Below, in pieces: positions 35,201 through 48,180 of a stretch of DNA of 64,000 bases. The DNA is taken from NCBI RefSeq assembly GCF_003014555.1, contig NZ_PYGE01000021.1, forward strand, positions 16,068 to 80,067, read 5' to 3'. Source of the DNA: Haloactinopolyspora alba (GTDB taxonomy: Bacteria > Actinomycetota > Actinomycetes > Jiangellales > Jiangellaceae). Under the pieces are notes generated by a model, which was not told the origin of the DNA, did not search any database, and saw only the letters and a program-made list of their open reading frames with translations. Numbering within the stretch: the stretch's first letter is position 1; every line of letters begins with the position of its first letter. The translations under genes and the position numbers were made by a program.

Positions 35201-37159
35201 TCCGCGCCACACGGCGGCGAAGGCGTCCTGGAACAGCACCTTGAGCCGTTCCGCCTCGCCGGGCCGCAGCCCCACGTATCGCAGACCGAAGTCGTAGATG
35301 TAGGCCGTGACGTCACCGTCGGCGGTGTGCCGGACGACCTCGTACGGGCGCTCGTCGACGACCTCGACGCCCATGCGCGACAGGATCGGCAGCACCTGGG
35401 TCAGTGAGATCGCGGCGCCGGTGCGGTAGATCTTGAACCGGCGGTCGTCCACCGGCCCGCCCACGGGCTGGTAGAGGTTCATGCCGAGCCCGTCGCTCTC
35501 GGGCAGCTCCTCGAGGCGGCGCAGGTCGGCGACCGCGGTGCGGGCGGAGAAGTCCTCCTTGTAGCCCTCCGGGAACCCGTCGCGGTAGCGCCGCAGCAGC
35601 GTGGCCGCGCTCTCCTCGCCCACCTGCTCGGCGAGCGCGTCGGACAGCTCGTCGCTCCACGAGCGGGTCGCGGCGACCAGCTGGCGCTCCAGTGCGGTCA
35701 CGTCGATGTCCGGCAGCTGCTGCTCGCGGCCCATGCGGATGACGAAATGCAGCCTGGCCAGGACCGACTCGCCGATGCGCGCGGTGAAGTCGATGGACTC
35801 GCCGCCGGTGGCGGCCAGCAGGATCCGCTGAATGCTCTCGCGGACGCCGGTGTTGTAGCGGTCCCGCGGCAGGTAGACGAGGATCGACAGGTACCGCCCG
35901 TAGTCGTCGCGACGGACGAACATCCGCAGCGCGCGCCGCTCCTGCAGGTGGACCACGGCGAGAGCGGTGGGCAGCAGGTCGTCCACCGGTGTCTGGAACA
36001 GCTCGTCGCGCGGATAGGTCTCGAGCACCTGCAGCAGGTCCTTGCCCGAGTGGCTGGTCGGCGCGAACCCGGCGCGGTCGATGACCTCCTGCACCTTGCG
36101 CCGTAGCACCGGGATGCGCAGCACGCTCTCGGTGTAGGCCGGGGAGGTGAACAGTCCGAGGAACCGGCGTTCGCCGACGACCTCGCCGGAGGCGTCGAAC
36201 ATCTTCACGCCGATGTAGTCGAGGTACGCGGGCCGGTGCACCGTCGACTTCGAGTTCGCCTTGGTGAGAACGAGCAGCCGCTTCTCGCGGGCCTTCGCCC
36301 GCACCTCCGGCGGCAGCTTGCCGAACGAGCCGGACAGGTCCTGGTCGGCGCGGAGGATGCCCAGCCCGGTACCGGTGACCGCGCGCAGCACGTCCTCGCC
36401 CTCGACCTGGTCGAGCATGTACTCGCGGTAGCCGAGGAACGTGAAGTGGTCGTCGGCCAGCCAGCGCAGCAGCTCGCGAGCCTCGTCGATCTCGACGTCC
36501 GGCACCGAGAGCACGACGTCATCCGGCGGCGCGTCGAGCTCGTCGGCCAGGTCCTCGGCCCGCTTACGCATCCGCTGCCAGTCCTCGACGGCCTCTCGCA
36601 CGTCGCGCAGCACACCGCGCAGCCGCTCGGTGATGCGGTTCTGCTCCTCCGGGTCGTCGGTGCGGTCGATCTCAACGTGCATCCACGACTCGACGACCGC
36701 GTCGGCGGTCTCGGCCAGCCGCGGGTCGTTGTCGCCGAAGTCGCAGATCTCGAGCAGCTCGCCGGTGATGTCACGGCGCACGACCATCTGCGGGTGCACC
36801 ACGAGACGGATGGGGTGGTCGTGCTCGCTGAGCGCCATGGTGACGGAGTCGACCAGGAACGGCATGTCGTCGATGACGACCTCGACGGCGGTGTGCCCCG
36901 ACGCCCAGCCGTGCTCGTCGATGGTCGGCGTGTAGACGTTGACGACGGCGGTGCCCTGTGGCCGGCTCTGCGCGGCACGCCGGTGCGACGCGGCGACACC
37001 GTAGACGTCGACGACGTCACGGTCGACGAGGTCCTCGGCGGCGACGTGGCGATAGTAGCGGCGCAGGAAGGACTCGTCGTCCTCGCGGCGGCTACGGTCG
37101 CCGACCGTCGCGGCCTTGGCGAGCAGTTCGGCCTTGGCTTCGTCCAGCCGGTTTCGCAT
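32234..37159 (-). CDS. gdhB: NAD-specific glutamate dehydrogenase, large (about 180 kDa) type
   Basis: Oxidatively deaminates glutamate to 2-oxoglutarate and ammonium with NAD; 1641 aa, the usual length of the bacterial large class. The N-terminal half holds ACT-like regulatory domains ([37 protein letters not shown]). The catalytic domain (about 800-1250) has [47 protein letters not shown] with the glycine-rich substrate-lysine region, [16 protein letters not shown], and the NAD fold [17 protein letters not shown]. Together with pruA it would drain proline- or amino-acid-derived glutamate into the TCA cycle. It probably has its own promoter. Confidence 0.96.
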   Translation of the reverse strand: [1641 protein letters not shown]

Positions 37160-37270
37160 GGTCCACCACCCACGGATCCGTCACCCCGCACGCCGTCGTA
37201 CGGGACCCCTCAGACCCTAGCCGTTGTGGGCCGTCCCGTGCGCGCCGGCCGGGGCCCTTCCGACGGCGGC

Positions 37271-38095
37271 TCACAGCCAGGAGCGCAGCTCCCACAACAG
37301 CGGGTAGTACCGCAGGTCCAGCCTGCTGCGCAGGTAGCCGGCGCCCGACGACCCCCCGGTGCCGGACTTGGTGCCGATCATGCGTTCGACCATCGTGACG
37401 TGCCGTGCCCGCCAGTCCGCGGCCATCTCGTCGTGCGTGAGCAGCCCTTCGGCCAGCTCCCAGACGTCGCCGTAACCGCCGCGGTCGTGCGCCGCGGTCC
37501 GCAGCGACCCGCGCACCTGCTCGTCGCCGTCCGCGCGGAGCCCGTACGAGCGCAACACCGCCAGGAAGGCGTCCCACAACGTCGGCTCGTCCAGGCGGCG
37601 CCGCAGCCGCGCGGACTCGTCGGCGGTCAGGCCGCGGAACCGGGCCAGGAACGCCTCGTCCTTCGCGCCGGACACGAACTCCAGCTCACGGAACTGCACC
37701 GACTGGAACCCGCTGGCCGGGGCCAGCCGGGCGCGGAACTCGAGGAAATCCTGCGGGGTCATCGTCTCGAGGACGCCGACCTGTTCGATCAGGATCCGCT
37801 CGATCTCGTGCACCCGCGCGAGCAGATGCCGGGCCCACCACAGCCGGCCGTCGAACATCGCCTCTCGCGCCGCCTGCACCTCGTGCAGCAGCTGCTTGAA
37901 CCACAGCTCGTAGACCTGGTGGATCGTGATGAACAGCAGCTCGTCATGGGCGTCGGTCTGCAGCTGTTGCTGGCCGAGCAGCCCGTCGAGCCGTAGGTAC
38001 GTGCCGTAGGTCAGCCGTGCGCCGTCCTCGCCGAAGTGCGCCGACGGCGCCTCGGACCGTTCCTGCCGGGAGGTTTCGTCACCATCGTGTGTCAC
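37271..38095 (-). CDS. kynA: Tryptophan 2,3-dioxygenase
   Basis: Heme enzyme opening the indole ring of tryptophan to N-formylkynurenine, first step of the kynurenine pathway; 274 aa. Motifs are LTYGTYLRLDGLLGQQ, HDELLFITIHQVYELWFKQLLHE (substrate-pocket residues), SGFQSVQFRELEF, and RHVTMVERMIGTKSGTGGSSGAGYLRSRL with the heme-ligand His. GTG 38095 was taken as start; no clear ribosome-binding site is seen. Kynureninase and formamidase are not in this window, so the pathway must be completed elsewhere. Confidence 0.95.
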   Translation of the reverse strand: MTHDGDETSRQERSEAPSAHFGEDGARLTYGTYLRLDGLLGQQQLQTDAHDELLFITIHQVYELWFKQLLHEVQAAREAMFDGRLWWARHLLARVHEIERILIEQVGVLETMTPQDFLEFRARLAPASGFQSVQFRELEFVSGAKDEAFLARFRGLTADESARLRRRLDEPTLWDAFLAVLRSYGLRADGDEQVRGSLRTAAHDRGGYGDVWELAEGLLTHDEMAADWRARHVTMVERMIGTKSGTGGSSGAGYLRSRLDLRYYPLLWELRSWL

Positions 38096-38125
38096 CGGAC
38101 CAGGGTATGGGCGAGGATGATGGTC

Positions 38126-38620
38126 ATGGACCTGCACAGCGAGCTGCGTTACGACGCCGACCCGGCCACCGTGTTCGAGATGCTCACCGACGAGACGTTC
38201 ATCGCCCGCAAGACCACCGCGGCCAAGGCTCTGCGCCACGACGTCACCATCACCCGGCAGGGCGAGCGCGTCACGATCGAGCTCACACGTGTCATGCCAC
38301 CGGACGTGCCGGATTTCGTGCGCCGGTTCGTCGGCGACACCATCGAGATCCAGCAGACCGACGTCTGGGAGGCCGCCCGCCCCGACGGCACGCGGTCGGG
38401 CACGATCACGCTGGACATGGTCGGAACACCGGTGTCGTGCTCAGGCACCATGAGCTTGCAGCGCAGCGACGGCGGCACCGTCATGACCATCGACGGCACC
38501 GTCAAGGCCTCGGTGCCGCTGGTGGCCGGCAAGGTCGAGCGAGCCGTGCACGAAGGGCTCGCCGAAGCCGCCCGGATCGAGGAGAGCGTCGGCCGCGCCT
38601 GGCTGGCCGAGCAGCGCTGA
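38126..38620 (+). CDS. DUF2505 family protein
   Basis: 164 aa actinobacterial START/SRPBCC-like protein of unknown function. Family features are YDADPATVFEMLTDETFIARKTTAAKA, GDTIEIQQTDVWE, GTPVSCSGTMSLQRSDGGTVMTIDGTVKASVPLVAGKVERAVHEGL. Of the in-frame ATGs at 38117, 38120 and 38126, the last is favoured because GAGG stands 9 nt before it. It is divergent from kynA with 30 bp between starts and convergent with the gene at 38637. Confidence 0.85.
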   Translation: MDLHSELRYDADPATVFEMLTDETFIARKTTAAKALRHDVTITRQGERVTIELTRVMPPDVPDFVRRFVGDTIEIQQTDVWEAARPDGTRSGTITLDMVGTPVSCSGTMSLQRSDGGTVMTIDGTVKASVPLVAGKVERAVHEGLAEAARIEESVGRAWLAEQR

Positions 38621-38636
38621 CGCGCAGCCCCGACTG

Positions 38637-39227
38637 TCAGCGCCCGGGCGCACCCCCGTCGAGCGCGCGCAGCGAAACGTTGCGCTCGGCCGCGCCGGCC
38701 CGCCGGCCGCCCTGCCGCGAGGCCGGGGCCTCGGCCGCCGGGTTCGTCGACGGCGCGGCTGGCTGTTCGCCGCCGTTCTCGCGCAGCGCCTCGGCGAGCT
38801 CCGCCGGGCCGGTGACGGCCATCGCGAGCGCACGGCCGAGGTCGTCGCGGTCGAGCGGTTCCTCGGCGGTGCGCCGCAGCCGGTCGGACAGGTCGATGAC
38901 CTTGTCCGCCGACCCCAGCGTCGTCCGTGCGGACGTGAGGTGCCCACGCTGCAACGGGCGACCGGCGATCATCAGCGCCAGCGCCTCCGCGGTGTCGCTC
39001 CAGTCCGACGCCGGCGCCTGCTCGCCGATCAGTCCGGCGACGCCGGTCATGACCCGGTCCGAGGCCGCCACGAGGCGCTCGGCGGTCTCGCCGTCGCTGT
39101 CCAGAGCGGCCAGCCGTAGCGCTACCGCGGTGACCAGGGCACCGTCGGCCGGGCTACGACGTGGCTGGGAGAGCAGCCGCACCGCTCGAGCAACATACGG
39201 CCTGGTCGACAGCCGATCATCCATCAC
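38637..39227 (-). CDS. Hypothetical protein
   Basis: About 196 aa; not recognised. Mostly helical and Ala/Leu/Arg-rich (ALVTAVALRLAALDSDGETAERLVAASDRVMTGVAGLI, RLRRTAEEPLDRDDLGRALAMAV), with a disordered C-terminus rich in Pro, Ala, Gly and Arg. No signal peptide or membrane segment. The start is ambiguous: GTG 39236, GTG 39227 or ATG 39224. I chose 39227 for its 8-nt distance from GAGG. It follows pruA by 70 bp in the same direction. Confidence 0.65.
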   Translation of the reverse strand: MMDDRLSTRPYVARAVRLLSQPRRSPADGALVTAVALRLAALDSDGETAERLVAASDRVMTGVAGLIGEQAPASDWSDTAEALALMIAGRPLQRGHLTSARTTLGSADKVIDLSDRLRRTAEEPLDRDDLGRALAMAVTGPAELAEALRENGGEQPAAPSTNPAAEAPASRQGGRRAGAAERNVSLRALDGGAPGR

Positions 39228-39297
39228 GCGTGACACCTCGTGTTCATTTCGTGCCTCCGGGCATGTCGGTCGTGCTGGTCATGCGGCGTCGTCCGGG

Positions 39298-40980
<1,683 letters not shown>

Positions 40981-41042
40981 GGTACGACAGCTCCGATCGT
41001 CGTCGTCGAGTATCGGTCAGCGGCGTGAAGCACCTCGGTACC

Positions 41043-42059
41043 TCACGGCCCAGTATCCACCGTCCCGGCCGGTTCGTGTCCGCCAGGGAGCGGTGTACGC
41101 CGCAACCGGGACAGCGTGTCGGCCGACGTGCGTATCGAGGTCTCGAGGACCTCGAGCCGCCGGCCGGCGTCCATCACGTTGGCGCCGATGACCTCGAGAT
41201 CCTCCGGACCGGGACCGAGCACGACGACGTGTGTCCCCTCGGCGCGGAGCTTGCGCGCCTCGTGCACGCACCGCCGCGTGCACCGCGCCCGCCAACGGCG
41301 CTCCAGCCGGGACAGCAGCGCGCTCGGATGGTCGAGTTCGAACGACACCATCGGCGCGACCACGTACACCTCGTCCAGGCCCAGGCCCGTGAGCAGGTCG
41401 GCCGACGTCACCGAGCAGGCGCCGCCGTCGACGTAGCGGTGCCCGCCGATGGTGACCGGCGCGAACCAGCCGGGGATGGCGCACGAGGCCATGACCGCGT
41501 CCGCCAGTGACGCCGGCGCCGCGTCGGAGCGTCCGAACGCGACCCGCCGCCCGGTCTCGTAGTCCAACGCGACCGTCCACACGCCGGGGTGCGGACACGA
41601 TCGCCCGTCCGGCACGACGGCGTCCACCAGCTCGCCGATCCCGCTCAGCGAGCCCCGGCCCTCGGGAACCAGCGCGGACAGCACCGCCAGCGGCGGCATC
41701 CGCCGCAGCCGGCGCGCGTTGCGCGTGACCATCCGCGGCGAGCCCACGCCCCACCGCGGGCGCAGTGGGTGCGAGCCTCCGGTCGCGGTGTCGTAGTCCC
41801 ACGGGTGGTCCGCGAGCGGGCCGGTGACGACACGCCCGAGCTGGTGGTCGCGCAGCTGCCCGGCGTCGACACCGGCGCCCAGCAGAGCGGCGATGACGGA
41901 ACCGGCGGAGGTGCCGACGATGTGGTCGAACGTCCGCACGTCGACGCCGGTCGCGTCCTCGATCGCCTGCAGAGCGCCGACCATCCACGCCGCGCCCAGC
42001 ACTCCCCCGCCGCCCAGCACCAGTCCCCGTCGAGGATCGGTGTGACGCATCGGCTCCAT
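41043..42059 (-). CDS. Patatin-like phospholipase family protein
   Basis: 338 aa serine hydrolase with the Ser-Asp dyad fold. The oxyanion loop GGGGVLGAAW is at about residues 15-24, nucleophile elbow GTSAGS at about 49-54, and the dyad Asp in VDGGAC. There is no signal peptide, so it is cytoplasmic or membrane-peripheral. ATG 42059 was chosen (MEPMRHTDPRR); longer frames run into the divergent intergenic hairpin. Likely lysophospholipase or acyl-ester hydrolase; substrate unknown. Confidence 0.9.
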   Translation of the reverse strand: MEPMRHTDPRRGLVLGGGGVLGAAWMVGALQAIEDATGVDVRTFDHIVGTSAGSVIAALLGAGVDAGQLRDHQLGRVVTGPLADHPWDYDTATGGSHPLRPRWGVGSPRMVTRNARRLRRMPPLAVLSALVPEGRGSLSGIGELVDAVVPDGRSCPHPGVWTVALDYETGRRVAFGRSDAAPASLADAVMASCAIPGWFAPVTIGGHRYVDGGACSVTSADLLTGLGLDEVYVVAPMVSFELDHPSALLSRLERRWRARCTRRCVHEARKLRAEGTHVVVLGPGPEDLEVIGANVMDAGRRLEVLETSIRTSADTLSRLRRTPLPGGHEPAGTVDTGP

Positions 42060-42144
42060 GCGCCAATTCTGCTGTAACAGCGGGCTGCGCGCACGCGTCG
42101 CACGGCCAGGCGGGTCCGGACGAACCGGACCGAGCCACACGCCT

Positions 42145-42177
42145 GCCCGGTTGCCCCGCCGACCGGGGCAACCGGGC
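42145..42177. promoter_or_regulatory. Perfect 14-bp hairpin in a divergent promoter region
   Basis: Arms GCCCGGTTGCCCCG (42145-42158) and CGGGGCAACCGGGC (42164-42177) with loop CCGAC. It lies between the divergent patatin and Rv3235-type genes, where no terminator is needed. It sits just upstream of a candidate -35 TTGACG (42193-42198) and -10 TTCGAT (42216-42221, 17-bp spacing). Confidence 0.5.
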
Positions 42178-42260
42178 GGGGCGAGCACGCTGTTGACGTG
42201 CCTTGATGCTCCGGCTTCGATCGTTCTCACCAGCACGGAGCACGGACGAGGAAGGTACCG

Positions 42261-42854
42261 ATGGCCGACAGCACGTCCCCGCGCCGCCCGGGTGGTATTG
42301 GCACGACGCCGGCGGTCGTCCGGCGGCTACCGCTGCCCGCGACCCAGCCGCCGTACGACGACGAGCCCGCCGGCGCGGCACGGCAACCGGACGGCACGGG
42401 CACGACGGCAGGCACCGGCGATCCGCCGCGGCGCTCATCCACCCGCGCCGCGCCGCCGGCGACCGACGGGGCACTGGCCCTGTCGCCGGCCGTCAGCAGA
42501 GGCACCGGCGAGTTGCCGGACCCGCGCCGCTGGGTCGCGAAGCTCACACAGGCGGCGCTCGAAGGCATCCACGGCCATCGTTCGCTGCAGCAGCTCGTCC
42601 GCTGGACCGACGAACCGGTGCACCAGGCCCTGACCCGCCGGGCCCAGGCGGTACGGGTGCGCTCGGTCGTGCGCCCCCGGATCCGCGCCGTACGGCTGTG
42701 CCGCGTCGAGGCGGCGATCGCCGAGTCGGCGGCCGTCGTCCAGCTCGGGACCCGGACGCTGGCGGTCGCCGTCCGGCTCGAAGCCGTGCACGGCCGGTGG
42801 CTGTGCACGGCGTTCGAGCCGGTCGAGACCGGGCCGGCACGGCTCAGCCGCTGA
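42261..42854 (+). CDS. Rv3235 family protein
   Basis: 197 aa actinobacterial protein of unknown function. About 95 disordered Pro/Ala/Gly-rich residues are followed by the conserved domain (RWVAKLTQAALEGIHGHRSLQQLVRWTDEPVHQAL, RVRSVVRPRIRAVRLCRVEAAIAESAAVVQLGTRTLAVAVRLEAVHGRWLCTAFE). Family members are regularly found near secA, as here. Its end overlaps the convergent SGNH esterase gene by 11 bp. Confidence 0.85.
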   Translation: MADSTSPRRPGGIGTTPAVVRRLPLPATQPPYDDEPAGAARQPDGTGTTAGTGDPPRRSSTRAAPPATDGALALSPAVSRGTGELPDPRRWVAKLTQAALEGIHGHRSLQQLVRWTDEPVHQALTRRAQAVRVRSVVRPRIRAVRLCRVEAAIAESAAVVQLGTRTLAVAVRLEAVHGRWLCTAFEPVETGPARLSR

Positions 42855-43878
42855 ACCAGGCCCGCTCGAACGCGGTGGCGTAGCCGGCCTGTCCGGCGCG
42901 GTTCGGGTGGAACGAGTCACTGACGAAGCCCGCCAGGACGTCCCACCGGGCCTCGGCCGACTCCGGCTGCGGCGCCGGCGACCGCCGATCGAGCCCGGGC
43001 GCCTGCGCGCCGTACGGCCACGACAGCTTCAGCCCGTAGAGCCAGTCACCGGACTCGTTGTCGCACGCCTCGTGGCCGTCGAAGACCTGCTCCAGCTCGG
43101 TCGCGGCCGAACCGACCCCGGCCTCGGCAGCGGCCGCGTCGACCGCGTCGTTCAGCTCCACACCGAGCCGGCGGATCATCCGGCGCTCGGGCGCCGACAA
43201 CAGCCCCGTCAACGCCGAGCAGTCGCTGCGCACCGACGGGTCCGGAACCAGCATCGGATATCCGCCGACGATGACCTCGTCGCCCGGTGCCGCCGCCTGG
43301 ACGTCGTCGTACAGCTCGACCAGCGGGTCGTGCAACGCGTCGATGCGCCCGGCGATCACCGGCTCGCGGTCGAGGCACGAGACGAACGGCGTCAGGCAGT
43401 TGACCAGCTCGTCGGCGAAGCCGATGTCGTTGCCGCCGACCGTGACGGTCACCAGCCGGTCACCGGCGTCGCCGGCCATCGCGGCGAGGCGGTCGACCTG
43501 CCGGCGCACCTGCGGGATCTCCGCGCCGGAGCACGCGAGCAGCGTGCGCTCGGTGACGGCGTCACCGAACACCTGCATCGCCCACGCCCGCGGCGTGCGG
43601 TCGCAGTCGTCCTCGTAGCCGCCCGCGCCGAGGCCGGAGGAGTACGAGTCGCCCAGCGCCACGACCGCTCCGGGCAGGCCCGGCGGGGACTGGACCGTCG
43701 CCGCCGGTGCACCGGAACGGACCGACGCCGTGGCCGGTGCGGCGAGCAGGGCCGCGGCCGTGACGGCCGCGCAGGAAGACACGAGGGCCGCCACGGCGAG
43801 CGTGGCGGCCCTGGTGCGGAGCGTATGGAGGGACTGTCGACGTCGGGGGCGACTGCGTGGGCTGGACCTGTGAACCAT
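42844..43878 (-). CDS. Secreted SGNH/GDSL-type esterase or lipase
   Basis: 344 aa. The basic N-terminus MVHRSSPRSRPRRRQSLHTLRTR plus a hydrophobic run ending APATA form a signal peptide. SGNH blocks are present: GDSYSSG (Ser), GGND (Asn), and the C-terminal DSFHPNRAGQ carrying catalytic Asp and His. Six Cys in the mature part suggest disulfides as in Streptomyces secreted lipases. ATG 43878 is preferred; the frame continues upstream without a plausible signal. Upstream are three GTCAC-type repeats resembling MtrA boxes. Confidence 0.92.
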   Translation of the reverse strand: MVHRSSPRSRPRRRQSLHTLRTRAATLAVAALVSSCAAVTAAALLAAPATASVRSGAPAATVQSPPGLPGAVVALGDSYSSGLGAGGYEDDCDRTPRAWAMQVFGDAVTERTLLACSGAEIPQVRRQVDRLAAMAGDAGDRLVTVTVGGNDIGFADELVNCLTPFVSCLDREPVIAGRIDALHDPLVELYDDVQAAAPGDEVIVGGYPMLVPDPSVRSDCSALTGLLSAPERRMIRRLGVELNDAVDAAAAEAGVGSAATELEQVFDGHEACDNESGDWLYGLKLSWPYGAQAPGLDRRSPAPQPESAEARWDVLAGFVSDSFHPNRAGQAGYATAFERAWFSG

Positions 43879-43958
43879 GGGCGCTGCGCGGCTGGTGCCG
43901 CTTCCTCCGTCCACCGTCGGCGGCTTTCGCGGGCCCCACACCGTGGGAAAGACCCGCG

Positions 43959-43981
43959 GTCACGACTGTGACGATAGTGAC
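43959..43981. promoter_or_regulatory. MtrA-like box, three 9-bp-spaced repeats
   Basis: On the minus strand GTCAC (43981-43977), GTCAC (43972-43968) and GTGAC (43963-43959), each separated by 4 bp: a 9-bp period as in OmpR-class direct-repeat sites such as MtrA's GTCACA repeats. It lies 81-103 bp upstream of the SGNH esterase start, with mtrA itself 12 kb away. Confidence 0.4.
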
Positions 43982-44008
43982 GGGAAACGACCCATGGGTC
44001 AAGATCGC

Positions 44009-46879
<2,871 letters not shown>

Positions 46880-47019
46880 GCGGGGTCAACTCCTAGAATG
46901 CGGGCGGTCGCGCTCGGTGGGCCTCGTGTGGACGAAGCTCCGAGCACCCATGGTACGTCGGGTCACGAGATTCAAAACGACTCGACCACGGACCGCGTCC
47001 GACGGCAGGATACACACCG

Positions 47020-48135
47020 ATGCAACCGTTCGAACTGCGCACCGACGGCGTCCTGCTCGCCGTCCCGACGCCGGCCGACATCGACCGGCTCACCCACATC
47101 TGCCAGGACCCGGAGGTGCTGCGGTGGACGTCCATCCCGACGCCGTACACCCGCCAGGAGGCCGAGACCTTCGTCGAGCAGGTGGTGCCGAAGGGATGGT
47201 CGGAGGAACGCGACCTCACCTGGGCCGTCCGCGACCCGGACGACCGCCGTGTGCTGGGCACCATCAGCCTTCGCCTGCCTGGGCACGGCCGCGGCGAGGT
47301 CGGGTTCATGCTCGCCGAGGACGCGCGCGGCCGCGGCCTCATGTCGCGGGCGCTGCGGCTGGTCGCGGAGTACGCGTTCGACGCCGAGGGCGCCGGGCTG
47401 ACCCACCTCGGCTGGCAGGCGCGCGTCGGCAACTGGGCGTCGCGGCGCGTCGCCTGGGCCACCGGCTTCCGGATGGAGGGACGGATCCGCGGCGGGCTCG
47501 TCCAGCGCGGCGAGACCTGTGACGTGTGGGTCGCGACGCTCGCTGCCGGCGAACAGATGCGCCCGGTGGCTCCCTGGCTGGAGACGCCGACCCTGCACGG
47601 TGAGAGGGTCACGTTGCGCCGGTTCATCCAGTCCGACGCCGACGCCGTCGTCGAGGCGTGCAACGACCCGGTGAGCCAGCACTGGCTGGCCGGGCTCCCG
47701 TCGCCGTACACCCGCGACATCGCGCTGACCTACATCCACGACCGCGAGGAGGACGCCGCGGCAGCGCGCGGCGTGCACTGGGCCGCGGCGCTGCCCGAGG
47801 GCGGCCCGGCGGTCGGGTCGTTCTCACTGATGGCGTTCCAGGCGCGCGACGGCGGCGCCGAGCTCGGGTACTGGATGCATCCGGCCGCCCGGGGCAAGCA
47901 GCTGGCGACCGAGGCCGTCGGCCTGCTGGCCGCGCACGCCTTCATCCCCACCGAACGCGGCGGGCTCGGGCTGCGCCGGCTGGTCGTGGCGCACGCCAGC
48001 GGCAACGACGCGTCGCGCAAGGTCATCGAGCGGGCGGGGTTCCGCCAGTTCGGCGTCGAACGCGCCGGCGACCGCATCCGTGGCGGCACCGTCGTGGACC
48101 TGTGTTGGTACGACCTCCTGGCCGAGGACACCTGA
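47020..48135 (+). CDS. Protein with two tandem GNAT (RimJ/RimL-type) acetyltransferase domains
   Basis: 371 aa made of two similar GNAT domains, about residues 1-180 and 190-371. Domain 1 has the acetyl-CoA loop EDARGRGLMSRAL and the domain end NWASRRVAWATGFRMEGRIRGGL. Domain 2 has HPAARGKQLATEAVGLL and NDASRKVIERAGFRQFGVERAG. Both contain the SPYTR / TPYTR motif. It would acetylate N-terminal or small-molecule amines; the substrate is unknown. An internal duplication-fusion is likely. Divergent from secA. Confidence 0.88.
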   Translation: MQPFELRTDGVLLAVPTPADIDRLTHICQDPEVLRWTSIPTPYTRQEAETFVEQVVPKGWSEERDLTWAVRDPDDRRVLGTISLRLPGHGRGEVGFMLAEDARGRGLMSRALRLVAEYAFDAEGAGLTHLGWQARVGNWASRRVAWATGFRMEGRIRGGLVQRGETCDVWVATLAAGEQMRPVAPWLETPTLHGERVTLRRFIQSDADAVVEACNDPVSQHWLAGLPSPYTRDIALTYIHDREEDAAAARGVHWAAALPEGGPAVGSFSLMAFQARDGGAELGYWMHPAARGKQLATEAVGLLAAHAFIPTERGGLGLRRLVVAHASGNDASRKVIERAGFRQFGVERAGDRIRGGTVVDLCWYDLLAEDT

Positions 48136-48180
48136 CCCGGGTGATGCGGCGCAGCTCGCCGGCGGCCGTGTGCCGAACCG

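Noticed and set aside
32120..35407. 1095-codon plus-strand frame opposite the glutamate dehydrogenase
   Set aside because: Low-complexity Arg/Val/His/Asp translation without motifs; the minus strand encodes a complete NAD-GDH.
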